This document shows positions 46,286 to 57,000 of a DNA stretch of 64,000 nt, in pieces. The notes under the pieces are model-generated. The model saw nothing but the letters and a program-made list of their open reading frames with translations, searched no databases and was not told where the DNA came from. Each line of letters begins with the position of its first letter. The first letter of the stretch is position 1. A program made the position numbers and the translations under genes. The DNA lies in the NCBI GenBank assembly GCA_027924645.1, contig BSBN01000213.1, forward strand, positions 29,576,501 to 29,640,500, given 5' to 3'. The stretch is from Cunninghamia lanceolata. Lineage: Eukaryota; Streptophyta; Pinopsida; Cupressales; Cupressaceae.

Positions 46286-46720
46286 ATTGTAATTTGGTTG
46301 ATTTTGATGATGATTGATGTGATTTTTGTTGACTGATTTGATTTCTGATTCGATTAGAAGTTTGGCTTGATTTGATTTGATGATTTAATTAGATTTGATG
46401 TGATGGATTGATGATTCCAGGAAGTGATTTGATTTTATCAGAGTTTGATGTTTGATTTGATTTGATGATTGGAAGAATTGATTTGGTAATGATTGTTTTG
46501 ATTTTTTTTGGATTTTATGATTTTTTTGTATTTTGGGAATATTTAAATTTTTTTTGTATTTTTTAGGACATTTTATGGTTTTGGGGATTTTTTAGGGCTT
46601 TTTATGATTTTTTGGAATTTTTTCAAGACTTTTTAATGATTTTTTTGGATTTTTTTAAGGACTTTTTATGATTTTTTGGAGTTTTTAAATGTTTTGGGAA
46701 AAGTCAATGGATTTACAATT
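46286..46720. repeat. Low-complexity GATTTGAT and T-rich tracts
   Basis: 46300-46500 is a degenerate run of (GATTTGAT)n. 46500-46700 repeats the theme TTTTTATGATTTTTTGGA about every 35-40 bp. No gene. It separates the satellite block from element F and may be the left remains of F. Confidence 0.75.
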
Positions 46721-47845
46721 TTGGTAGCCTTTGTGCTAGATACCAATGACGAGGGAGGAAACCAAGTCTAGGTGTAAGAAAGGATATAGGATGGGCGATA
46801 GTGGATGAAAAAGGATGTACGCGTAAGAGAGCAAGGATGTGATCTCAAAGGCCATGTCGCGTTAGAATAACATGCCCCATTCTAGGTGCAATACTTTAGA
46901 TTTTTCATGACAACACTTATGGGGATAGGATCATGATAGAAAGATGGCTAATGACAAGAGGATAATGATAGGACGATAGGATGGATTGGAAGGGATGAGG
47001 TATACCAAGAGTTTTTCCAAGGCATGTTTCAACATTTTGCCCCTAATCTTTATCAAGATCAAGAAGAGGAAGGATGAATGGACTCAGTAGGATAGGTATG
47101 TGTATGTGGATGGATAAGGGTGGTAAGGTATGAAATGACAAGATAGGTTAAAAATGATATGGTGGATGAGACGAGGTGCCCCCAAGTGTAGGTGACATAG
47201 AAGATCAAACTTACGCATGATGCCTGTTTGCCAGGTTTTTATCATCGTACTTATCCAAGGTGCATGTTTGCTAGGTTTTCACCGTTGGACGCTAACCCAA
47301 AGTGCCACCGAAGTGGTTTTCACTATTGGATTGATTTTTTTTTTTTTTTTTTAATTATTTTTTGCTCTTTTTTTGACTTTTTTGATAGGATAGGAGAAGG
47401 TGGACTATGGATGAAAGGGACTCAAGTGTCTGGTTCCATGGTAGTCCTGCTAGATGGATGTCGTCGCATGGACCATGTCAAGTGCACTCATAGATGTTGG
47501 TAGAGGGGATTACATGAAAGGAAAATGGATTAGGTAGATAGTGGATTATGAAACAGTACAATAGTGGATTATGGTGTGGATTATGTAGGAAATAGTGGAT
47601 TATGATGTAGATTATGCATGGACTTATGGATAGAAGGCTTATGCAAAAGCATGGACCATAGGAAGGTGATGTGGAAGATATGTAGGATAATGGATAAAGG
47701 ATGGGGAGATGGAAGAAGGTGAGAATGTTGCAGAATGGAATGGAACCATGACCAATGGTTGCACACACCGTGATAAACATTGAATCTTTTAATGGGAATC
47801 TGGTGTAGGAAGCAATGGAGATGTTTGTTTAGGAGATGGATGACA
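46721..47845 (-). other. 3' non-coding part of element F
   Basis: Plus strand is purine-rich (GGATGGAT-like words), with no convincing frame. Around 47222-47335 an imperfect repeat of about 45 bp occurs (GCATGTTTGCTAGGTTTTCACC and a similar phrase upstream with TGCCTGTTTGCCAGG). It is followed by a 17-base T run near 47336-47352. I see no polypurine tract or LTR end. Confidence 0.5.
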
Positions 47846-48154
47846 TTAGCATTTAGGGACCCACATGGACTTAGTGTTTTTATGATTTTTTCTTTTCATG
47901 TGGGATGGAGGATTGTGCGGCTTTTGGAGGGAATAGACAGAAGGAGATGGTTGGGATCTTTGAGAGGTGGATGCCTCTTTTGATGTGCTTGCTTTTTGCT
48001 TAGGGACCCATACCATTTTTCTTTTGGACTTTGCTCGTGAAGGTATGGGTTTGGATATATACAGCTTTAGAGATGGATTTGAAGTAATTTCTTATTGCTT
48101 GGGGACCCACACCTTTTTCATTTTTGCTTGGAGGTGTGTGGGTATATGTGGCTT
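47846..48154 (-). pseudogene. In-frame extension with WVPK repeats
   Basis: Directly after the stop TAG (48155-48157), the same frame continues with Lys-rich sequence holding three similar motifs: KMKKVWVPK, KRKMVWVPK and NTKSMWVPK. There is one further stop (TAA, 48092-48094) and the end at TAA 47846-47848. The matching nucleotide repeat (GGGACCCA..C on the plus strand) is spaced about 80-165 bp. Either the stops are recent and the protein was about 930 residues, or it is read through. The basic repeats could bind nucleic acid. Confidence 0.5.
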
Positions 48155-50644
48155 CTAAGATGGATTTTTCTTTGATTCTTTGCTTTTTTGTCCTAAGGCA
48201 TGCAGATTTGGAGGATTTTTGGCTTTATGAGTGTAGGCATCCAAATTTTTGCTTTTGAATCCCATGGGGTGGATGGAAGTGGGTTTGGTGGAAGCTTCTT
48301 GTTTAGACAATATATGCATTTGTTGGTCATGATTGGGATTTTTACAAGATTTATGGATGATAGGATAAGGTGTTGGGAGTAATGGAGGTAGATTCGATGG
48401 AGGGATGTTAGGAGTTGGAAGTAATGGAGGTAAAGTGGATGGTGGAAGGTGTATGGTCGCATGCTTCTGTGATTTGTAAGATGAGGGAGGTGGAATGGAA
48501 ACATATGTTTTCGGTGTATGATGGGATTTGCAATGGGAAATGGTGGACTTAAGAGGGATGGAGGAAGTACCAACATCGTTAGATTGTTTACCTTGGGGTG
48601 TGTATCTAAGGCCAAATGAGCATGAAGGGATCTTGACATGGATTGGCTCCAAAATACCTTGTTCAAGAGGGCCTAAACCCTTACCTTGATAGTTCATGTT
48701 CTGGAGGATGCGGTTGACAATGGGACTAGGTGTAGGTGGAACACTAGACATGAGCTCCTTACTGGATGAAGAAGGTGAGATGGCAGACAATGGTTGGTGG
48801 TGCTCTAAGGAGGAACATTCATGGATAAAGGTGGATAGACTAATAGGACATGATGGCGGAGTTGCGATAGGGTCGATAGTAGGTGATGGAGGATCATTAG
48901 GATCTTGCTTTTGCTCATTATGATCCAAGGTATTGATTTGATCTTCTATGTTTATGTGGTTGGCACATGTCTCATCATGAGAAATGGAAGTTATCTCATT
49001 AGTGTTAGATGGAGGATGGATAAGAGCAATTTGGATGTCTTGCTCAGGGACGGGTATAGGATTATGGATAAGACCAAGGTGCTCATAGATAGCTTCCTCA
49101 TAGGTAATATCATCTTGATCATGGAAGAGGTAAATGTTATGGATGGGTAGCATAGATGGAATGTAAGGGATTTGATCTTGACTCGGATTAGGGACTAATG
49201 TTTCTACATACTTAGGATCATGTTCTTGATATACCTCTTGGGTTGCTTGGATGGAAGGAGATGACTCTTGGATAGGCTTGATAGGATCTTGAATAGGCTC
49301 AAAATGTTCTTGAGAGTCATCGACATAAAGGCATGAGGGTTCATGACTTGAACTCATAGTGTTAGGCTCTTGATTAGGATTGATGGGTTGTAGATCACAT
49401 GATGGGATTATAGGTCTAGACATGTCATTAGAAGGCTCGTTGATAGGCTCATGAATGAGTGTTTGACATGGGGATGGTCCATTCCATGCTAACAGCCAAT
49501 GGATCACATCCTTTGCTAGGGTATGGGTAAATGGACAATATAGGGGATGAACGATAATGGTAGATGGAGTGATAAGCTTAGGAGTAGGATTAGGTAGAAG
49601 GTTAATTGGATTAGGGCTTGTGAGATGGATAGTGGGATTAGATGGACTAGGACTTGGGCTAGATGGAAGGATAAGGGGATTAGATGGATTGGTTTTATCT
49701 AACCCAATCTTACCACAATCTTCTAGGTTCTTGATCAGTCCTTTAAATTGTGTACAAGTGGCTATGAGATGGTCCTTACACCTATGGTATGCACAATATT
49801 CATCATCTTTATACCAATGGGGTTTAAAGTAGATTTCTTCAAAGGGTATTATCGGTGGCAGCTCAATCAAATTTTCTTGGACCAATTGTTGTAGGGTCAT
49901 ATCTAAGGGATCCTTTAGTGGAGGGCTTGATGGATTAGAAGGTTGACATGAAGGTGTTGGGAGAGGACTAGTTGACTCATGTGTTGGCATGTGAATGGAC
50001 GGTGATGGCGGATGTTCATAAGATGCTTGCTCTAGATTGGTATCTCCCTCATTAAAGGCTATCAGATTTTGTTCCAAAGGTGGAGTTAAGGGAACTTGGT
50101 TTATGTACAAAGAGTCACTTTGACTTGAGTCAAAGGTTATTGGGTCTTGTTGAATAGGTGGACTTAAGTCTATTAGGCCATTTTGCAAAAGTGAACTTGG
50201 GCTTGCTTGGTTTATGTACAAAGAGCCACTTGGATTTGCATGTTCATGTTGTGGGGGCCACTGATAGTCTTGTGAATGGGTTTGATGATGAGGTGGCACA
50301 TAGGATTGTGGTTGAATGTGTTGGAGGTTATGATGGTGTTGTGGTGGAGGGATCACATAGGATAATGGTTGTTGAGGGGTGAAGTGATGTGGACAAGGGT
50401 TGATGTTAGAAGAAATGGGATAGGTTGGTGCAGGGGTAACATGATAGGTGGATGGATAGGGTTGATGTGATGATTGGATTTGGAATTGTTGGTATTGGCT
50501 TATGGCTTGATGTTGTGGGAACTGTTGGTGTTGTGGTGGCATAGGGATTGGTTCCTTTCTATATAGCCACTCGAGGGTATCAAGCATTCTTAAGGTACCA
50601 TAAGGATCATTCTCATAGGTCTTGTTTGGGAATGTCGTGTCCAT
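48155..50644 (-). CDS. Proline-rich gag-like protein of element F, 829 aa
   Basis: Intact 829-residue frame starting MDTTFPNKTYEND. Residues 30-250 are rich in Pro, Gln and His, with an internal near-repeat (SLYINQ...L(I/T)PP). Residues 284-297 read YCAYHRCKDHLIATC, a C-x2-H-x4-H-x4-C zinc-knuckle variant common in plant gypsy gag, preceded by LQQLVQENLIELPP. Residues 300-640 are low-complexity and acidic. Residues 641-683 (ILQNMNYQGKGLGPLEQGI) form a G-patch-like motif, known in plant gypsy polyproteins near protease. 735-760 repeats LPPLLPTP. Expected role: coat or RNA-binding protein of the element. No protease Asp motif or pol is visible. The start could lie elsewhere; 50644 is the first Met after the leader. 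Confidence 0.75.
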   Translation of the reverse strand: MDTTFPNKTYENDPYGTLRMLDTLEWLYRKEPIPMPPQHQQFPQHQAISQYQQFQIQSSHQPYPSTYHVTPAPTYPISSNINPCPHHFTPQQPLSYVIPPPQHHHNLQHIQPQSYVPPHHQTHSQDYQWPPQHEHANPSGSLYINQASPSSLLQNGLIDLSPPIQQDPITFDSSQSDSLYINQVPLTPPLEQNLIAFNEGDTNLEQASYEHPPSPSIHMPTHESTSPLPTPSCQPSNPSSPPLKDPLDMTLQQLVQENLIELPPIIPFEEIYFKPHWYKDDEYCAYHRCKDHLIATCTQFKGLIKNLEDCGKIGLDKTNPSNPLILPSSPSPSPSNPTIHLTSPNPINLLPNPTPKLITPSTIIVHPLYCPFTHTLAKDVIHWLLAWNGPSPCQTLIHEPINEPSNDMSRPIIPSCDLQPINPNQEPNTMSSSHEPSCLYVDDSQEHFEPIQDPIKPIQESSPSIQATQEVYQEHDPKYVETLVPNPSQDQIPYIPSMLPIHNIYLFHDQDDITYEEAIYEHLGLIHNPIPVPEQDIQIALIHPPSNTNEITSISHDETCANHINIEDQINTLDHNEQKQDPNDPPSPTIDPIATPPSCPISLSTFIHECSSLEHHQPLSAISPSSSSKELMSSVPPTPSPIVNRILQNMNYQGKGLGPLEQGILEPIHVKIPSCSFGLRYTPQGKQSNDVGTSSIPLKSTISHCKSHHTPKTYVSIPPPSSYKSQKHATIHLPPSTLPPLLPTPNIPPSNLPPLLPTPYPIIHKSCKNPNHDQQMHILSKQEASTKPTSIHPMGFKSKNLDAYTHKAKNPPNLHALGQKSKESKKNPS

Positions 50645-51149
50645 GATTAGAAGGGGTAGATTACGGTATGAGGATATGGGATGAATAAGATGTGATTTGG
50701 ATAAGAAATGGATGAAGTTGATTGGGTAATGACCAATATGAAGTGATTAGGTTGAAACTAGAATGATGACTTGGTTAGGATGATTAGGATTAGAGGACAT
50801 GCATGATGTGGCTTAGGATGGATGAGAATGTTTTGCAATAGGGATATTGGTTTTGACAGTTTTTTTTTGGCAATTTTATGGCAAGCAAACAAGATGGAAG
50901 ACACTCATACACAAGCCATTCTCAATCATTACATCCTAAGGCTAGGTAAAGGCTATATTTTTTGGATCCCCTAGTTGTACTTGTTAAAAGTGGGTAGCTC
51001 CAAGATCTTGGTAGCACTAGCTCCCCTCCACGGCACTCACTTCTCACGCATACCAAGATCAGGGTTTTCCAAGGCTCGTCCCCCAACCGAATCTTAGGAT
51101 TGTCCCTGCTACCTCTGCTAAGAACCACATGAGTTGGGGTAGATTCAAA
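50645..51149 (-). other. Leader between LTR and gag-like frame of F
   Basis: About 500 bp, untranslated by position. Minus-strand sequence near 51110 has CCTTTGAATCTACCCC just after the primer-binding site. No frame or motif is assignable. Confidence 0.5.
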
Positions 51150-51168
51150 GGTCCCACCTTCTGTGCCA
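51150..51168 (-). promoter_or_regulatory. Candidate primer-binding site of F
   Basis: Minus strand TGGCACAGAAGGTGGGACC, seven bases after the LTR end. On the plus strand it reads as a tRNA 3' end (GGTCCCACCTTCTGTGCCA). I cannot name the tRNA with confidence; it differs from the tRNA-Arg type used by A and B. Confidence 0.5.
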
Positions 51169-51946
51169 ACAAATATGGGTTTTTTGGCCACTAAGACATG
51201 GTTTTTAGTTCGGGTTTCCGTTCGGGTGGCTATACGTGTGGCAACGCTACTCTTCGTTATGGAGTCTCCCAGCCCAAAGAGGTTACACTCTATGGGGTTT
51301 TGGGGGAGGTTGGCTATTAGTATAGCGGATTAGCATCGGTCATTTGTGACTTTCATCACAAATGCGTTATTTATATAGCGGATTGGAATGGTCTGGCTTT
51401 GACCTATTTCCGCTTGGGTTGTATCCCTTCTCACAATGGGAAGGCAGGCCCTCTAGAGTTGACAATGATTTCTCGTGCACCCCAAATCCATTGGTTAGGT
51501 AGGGGGAGAGGATACTCTCATTGTCAAATCGGGTTATAGTCAGACTAGACAAGCAAGCCAAAAAAAGAAAAGCAAGCACAGAGTAGACAAATTATTAATT
51601 TTAAGCACCAAACTGAAGTGTACCTACTTTAGTGATAAATCATTGTTCTTTGACCACTCAAACCTACATAAAATATGTCAGTAGTTTGCTTGTTCCATTC
51701 TTGGACACACAATTTTAGTCAAGTTGCACCAAGAAATGATTAGATCCCCAAAAAACCCTTATTCTATGCAACAGAAACCAAAAGCGTATATGAAAACCAA
51801 ACGCGATTTAGAAACAACCAGATGTGACTCAAATCTTACCATAGGCAATTACCTTCTATGCATATGCAACCCCTTGTTGACCAGAGGCGACCTACTATCA
51901 TTCAAAGGCATTCAAACCCTAACCTCATGCGCTTGGATGCCCAAAA

Positions 51947-52103
51947 ACCAAAGGTGATTGCCTGCTAACCAAAGGCAACTAGCTGCTTACCAAATGCGAC
52001 CGGCTTCTAACCAAATGTGACTAGCTACTTACCAAATGCGAGTGGTTGCTGTTCAAAGGCGGTTTTCTGCAGACTAAATGCTAGTTTCTTCACCAAATGC
52101 ACG
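51947..52103. repeat. 21-bp tandem repeat in LTR of F
   Basis: About seven to eight degenerate units of the form ACCAAATGCGACTAGCTGCT with period 21 bp. Scattered related words (CCAGATGTGAC, CCAGAGGCGAC) lie upstream from 51780, so the array was once longer. Confidence 0.75.
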
Positions 52104-52827
52104 TTTTTTCACAAAAAACTAGGCAAATTTATACTCGTTTTTCACGGAAACAACCCTTCGAATGCAATGGTGAGGTTGGTTTGAGCCTAGGAGGTCATAT
52201 TTGATAGAAAAAATGCAAAACATGCAATATGAGGGTTAGAAAACATGTAAATTTTTAAAGCAAAAACTTAGTGATTATGTCCCATTGGGCATGCCAGAAT
52301 GTATACCAGGGAAAATTTCATCGTTAGATCACACCATGCAAATCAAGATTAAAACCCAGATACCTTCAAGAAATCCAACCTAAGTGATTAAAACAACATG
52401 CAACATAAACGAGATCACTTAGATGCTTCGATTCCTTGGTTCAATTGTGATTTGTTGATTGCCTGTGTCTTGTAGCACAACGACGAAGATGCAGATTGAT
52501 AGATGAGAGAAAGATAGGTAGAGGTTGATGGATGAGGTGGAATCTTGGCAGAGTGTCAGTGCTTCAAAGATTCATCCATGAGAATGGCGTGAAAATGGGT
52601 AAATTTATAGACAAATATGAGAGAGTGGAAAGATAAAGTTTCCATTTCACAAGTGATGATTGAATTGGAAAGTTGCATTGTGCAACTTGGGAAAAGAAAA
52701 GGAAAGTGGATGAGTGATTAGAGAGATAATTGGAAAGTGAGAGAAAAGAGTTGAGTGGTGAGTGGAGAAGAAAATGGAAGGTAGGTGAGATGAGTTGAGT
52801 GATCAAAATGGTAAGTAGGTGAGTCAT

Positions 52828-53061
52828 AATTAAATAATTTAAAAAAATATTTAATTTATGAAGCATGTGGGGATAAAATAAATAAATATTTATTTATTTT
52901 AAGAGGAAAAGGATAAAGTGATAAATTTAAATAAAATAAAATATTTATTTTATTTAAATTAAAAAGGAAAGAGGCGTAAATAAATAAATAAAATTTATTT
53001 ATTTAATAATGGTAAAAGAGATGGGATTAAATTAAATAAATGTCATATTTATTTAATTTAA
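52828..53061. repeat. Five successive AT-rich inverted repeats
   Basis: Arms: 52828-52836/52848-52856 (9 bp); 52875-52887/52888-52900 (perfect 26-bp palindrome); 52924-52940/52944-52960 (17 bp); 52981-52992/52994-53005 (12 bp); 53027-53041/53047-53061 (15 bp, loop GTCAT). They are separated by short purine-rich, G-containing spacers. All lie within 330 bp of the LTR start, in U3. Confidence 0.88.
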
Positions 53062-53155
53062 TAGAGGAAAATACTAGGTTAGGTGATGGTATGGGGTGAT
53101 TAGGGCAAAAATGCTACAAGACATTGCGACAAGTGGACAATTTTGGGTGTCTACA

Positions 53156-54375
53156 AGTATTAGAATAATAGTTTAAGGATTTTAGGATAAGAATGGACTA
53201 ATTATTAATCTAAATGCTTGATTTAATATATTATTCATAGCATTTAATAAATTAACATCTTAGGTTTGATCTTTTTATGTGTTTTGACATAATGTTAATT
53301 CAAATTATGGCTTTTGAATAATGTTTATTTAGAACAATAATCTTGGTAAATACTTTTAGATTAAAATTTGTGCAGATTAATGTTAATTCATATTCATAAG
53401 CTTTACTACTTAAGACATTGGCAGATTTATCATGGTGTAGACTACATCAATATCATGTGCATAGGTCAGGAAGCATTAATAGGGAGAAACTTCCAATTAA
53501 AGGTAGGTTGTCAATTCAATTTTAGACAAGTATATATGGTGCAAATTACTCAATGTAAGATTGATGGTTCAAGGCTAAACAACCCAATTCCTTAAAGTGT
53601 AACAAACTTTAGCCATTGTATCTTGTGCTTGACATGGTCTAGTCTCTCGGCTCTTGCATGACTCATGCTTTCTAATTTATTTGGTCCTCTAGTTTCAAAC
53701 TTCACCTATGGAATGTTCCAATGCTCCCTATGGATGTAGATAAACTTAGATTTACTTAGGCTCTCATGTCCAAAATATTTGTGATTTTATGTTTGAGACA
53801 TCTATTGAACATCAAATCTTGTCCTATCTTATTAGATCGATTTCAAGGTCAAAAATATCAAATCCACTTGGCTCAAGGTGTGGTTATTTTATTGGCCTAA
53901 GGTATTTGTATATGTGGTCACGAATGTGCACTTACATTGTAGAGGAAAGTATTAAATTGTGCCATGTGAGGCCATTGTTGACATAAGTGGCGAATCAATT
54001 ATATTTGTTTAGTGCTCATGTGTTTTAAATACCACAAAGCATTGAGAGCTTATGTGTCAACGTTTGGTGAGCCTCAGCCCATCGACTCCGCTATTACTAG
54101 GCCTTGGTGCTCCGTCGTTTTCTCCCTATTCATAGTTGATCATTGTGAAGTTTTAACTTTTGAATCTACCTACTTGGTCCAAGATGCCACTATCTTGAAT
54201 GACATAAAATAATGTATTTGAACTATTACATTTCCTTGAAATCATGGAACATTTGAAGTCATGTATAAATGAGGAGATCTAACATTATATGAATGAAAAG
54301 TGCCCTTAAAATATTATGATATACCTAGCATAAGTAAACTTATTTATAAACTAAATATATATATCATCATAATCC
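53156..54375. other. Region R (part) and E, copy 3
   Basis: 53156-53370 matches the right part of R2 from AGTATTAGAATAAT onward. 53372-54375 matches E of copy 2, without the 60-base TGTAACGCCCC segment. Non-coding. The 65-codon frame at 53789-53986 parallels that of copy 2. Confidence 0.6.
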
Positions 54376-54623
54376 TATATAAATTTTTACAATCAATCTA
54401 AAATCTCTCCTTTCATGTAGCATGAGCTTTTTAAAATTTTGATTGTATTTCAGAGCAAAAATACCTAAATATGACTATACAAGCATAAAATTTAGGCAAT
54501 GGTAACAAGATAATAAGTAGAACTACAAGAAACAACAAAAATAGATAGCTAACATTTTGAACAATATATTATAAAGTTAAGTATTATTATCCTAGACCTA
54601 ACATCTTAAACAACTAGAACCAG

Positions 54624-55070
54624 GGGAGAGGATAAGGATGACAGAGGAGCGGAGCATAAACAGCTGGATTTAACCGTTGAGGAGCGGACCATGAAGAGCA
54701 TGTTGAGGCCTGGCCGTGCTCTATAAATACAGTAATATTCCATTGATTTTTTTACTTCATATCATGTTTTGTTTTTAAATTCCTGGTTTATTTCCTTTTG
54801 TGTTTTGGTTTTTGATTTGGGACTTTTGGTTTCCGCATTTTGTATTGTGTTTCTATCTTTGGGTTTGGACTGTATTTTTGTATTGTGTTTCTATCTTTGG
54901 GTTTGGACTGTATTTGGCATGGCCGTGCTCTGTCTGTTTACATGCTTTCTGTGAGTAGTGGATTGTAAAGAAATTTGAATTAAAGCGGTGGAATGAAACC
55001 AACACACTAATTCCCTCCATTGGTTCAATCCATTTGTCTCCCTCACGCTCTGTCATCCTTATCCTCTCCC
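54624..55070. repeat. 23-bp inverted repeat around TATA, copy 3
   Basis: Arms 54624-54646 and 55048-55070 are exact reverse complements. TATA box 54722-54729. In this copy the exon-like start has CTG instead of ATG (near 55108) but retains CTG/GTAAGT. Confidence 0.8.
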
Positions 55071-55554
55071 TTCGTTTGGGTAGACGAAGAGTGGCAGCCG
55101 ACTACACTACTGGAGCAGGATGCATCTCACAAGCTGGTAAGTATGATTTAAGTTTTATTGTTCGAATTTTATTTTCTATGCTCTCAAATTTTTTAGATTA
55201 TTAGATTAACTTTACAAATTTCTGCATAAAATTTCCCCCAATATGCTGATTAGAGTTTTTTGAAGTGTTTTAAAACTTTTTCATTTTTAATTTAGAAATT
55301 TATCCATGCTAAAGTTTCCCCCAATGTGGAGATATGCATTTTCCAGTGTTTTGAATCTTTTTCAATTTCTGCCATTTCAGAAAGAAGACTAAGGTTATAC
55401 TATTTTTTTTAGCTTAGGGTTAAATCTGCCATTTAAAAAGAACACTAAGGTTATATTAATGTTTCTAGCTTAGGGTTAAATCCTGCCATTTCAGAAAGAA
55501 AACTAAGGTTATATTAAATTTTCTGGCCTAGGGTTAAATCTGTCTTGACAACAT

Positions 55555-57000
55555 ATCAGCCAGCTTGTTAGTCACCAAAACTTTTCCAAAAAGAGAGCAT
55601 CCCTATCTGTTATGATGCTCTTTAGGAGTCCAAAATGAACTGGCACATGGCTGAAGAACAACTCAGCCACATCCCTTCCCTTCAAGTTCTTCTTGTATGC
55701 AATTAACACACATCTTACAAATAGGTAGTCATGCCCATGCTTGGACATTGGAAGACCACCCATAAAATCTATGGAGATGTTCTTGCATGGTCTAGTAGCC
55801 ACGGGTAGTGGCTACCAGGCTGGTATTCCAAGTGCCGGTTGTTTGGGTTACTTATGCTACATAACTTGCAGCCCCTAATGAAGTTTGACAAATCTTCTTT
55901 GCACATAGGGACAATAAACATAAGGGTGAAGGTTTGAAACTATTTTAGATACTCCAAAATGTCCTGCAACTCTCAAGGTATGAGCCTAATTTCCCACTTT
56001 GTAGAGGAGCCCATCTTGAAGAAATAATCAAGATTTGGCTCAAAATTAGCCACTTCCCCTATCAGTCTGCTGATATATCTCACTGAATCTTTATCATGCT
56101 CATAGTCATCAATAGAAACTTCCTTAGCAAATAGCTCCAACAAAGTAAGGGTACCAACCACTGAAAGAAGTGCTAGTCTTGGTCTTGACAACTGATCATC
56201 CACCATGTTAGTCACACCCCACTTGTATTTGATCACCAAATGAAACTGTTGTAGCAATCCCATCCACTTGATGAGATTCTTGGATTTTGTTTGTGCTTGC
56301 AAATATTGAAGGTCTTCTCTGTCTTAAATATTGTCATGCCACAATACCAGTCTTTCTGTTTATGGTGCTGCAATTATATTCCATGGCTGATTCTGTCCAA
56401 GGACCCTTTATGGCACAGGACTGTTGTTCTTTTCTACAGGAGCTGTATTTTTTAGTTCTGTTCTTTGTTGGGTTGTACTCTGTGTTGTTCTTTGGCTGTC
56501 TTGTACTTGCTCTGCTGAGCGCTGTCTTCTTCTTGTAATCTTTCTTTCTTCAATATTAAAAAAAAGTATTGGAGTGGTTGATGATCACTCCAATTTTGGA
56601 AAAAGTATTAGAGTGGTTACAATAATAATATACTTTCTTCAAGCATAAAAAAATAAGTATCGTAATTGTGCTATTGTTTACTTGCCCATTGGATTGTGTT
56701 TCCACTTCTTCACTGCAGAGACCAAAGCATACAACTTCTTGTCATATGTAGTTGTACTATAGTTTAGGACAGTGCCTTTGAACAACCCTGAATGATAGCA
56801 AACCAGTCTTCTTATTGCAACAAAACACCTCCTATAGCATTATCACTAGCATCCGTGTCAACCACAAAAGGTTATTGAAGATTGGGAAAAACAAGTACAG
56901 GTGCATGATTGATTTTGTACCTAATTTCTTCAAATGCACACTGCTGTTCTGTAGTGTAGGGTTGCTTAAAGTTAATATATATCTAATTTTGTACTTACAA
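55555..57000 (-). pseudogene. Ty3/gypsy pol relic, module copy 3
   Basis: Cleanest of the three relics. From high to low coordinates: RNase H start (near 56880), KKWKH region (near 56700), insertion (about 56330-56675), then an open 109-residue frame 56302-55973 running LIKWMGLLQQFHLVIKYKWG, VDDQLSRPRLALLS and the linker IDDYEHDKDSVRYISRL. A degraded H2C2 segment follows, then an integrase start ISIDFMGGLPMSKHGHDYLF to ITDRDALFLEKFW (55802-55572). The undisturbed RNase H-to-linker join here shows the ancestral state before the 85-bp duplication. Non-functional. Confidence 0.85.

Larger units (their letters stand above)
46721..53155 (-). mobile_element. LTR element F, minus strand, one LTR found
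   Basis: On the minus strand: LTR 53155-51176 starting TGTAGACACCCAAAATTGTC (a hallmark start of plant Tat/Ogre-type gypsy LTRs), a primer-binding site at 51168, a leader, a gag-like frame 50644-48155 with an in-frame extension to 47846, and about 1.1 kb of 3' sequence. No reverse transcriptase or integrase is seen, and no second LTR is found before the low-complexity DNA at 46720, so it is either a non-autonomous derivative or truncated at its 3' end. It cuts into repeat R of module copy 3. Confidence 0.75.
51176..53155 (-). repeat. 5' LTR of element F
   Basis: About 1980 bp in minus orientation from TGTAGACACCC (53155) to AAAAACCCA (51176). It contains five AT hairpins (52828-53061), a GA-rich belt (52620-52810) and a 21-bp tandem repeat (51947-52103). 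No second copy in the window to confirm the inner boundary, which rests on the CA end and the primer-binding site. Confidence 0.65.

Noticed and set aside
46286..46720. Left LTR of element F
   Set aside because: The sequence is GATTTGAT and T-rich low complexity and shows no match to 51176-53155.
48193..48666. 157-codon minus-strand frame overlapping the 829-residue frame of element F
   Set aside because: It is a shadow in another frame of the low-complexity Pro/His-rich coding sequence.
51947..52103. Regular short repeats as a CRISPR array
   Set aside because: Units are contiguous 21-bp repeats without spacers, in a eukaryotic LTR.
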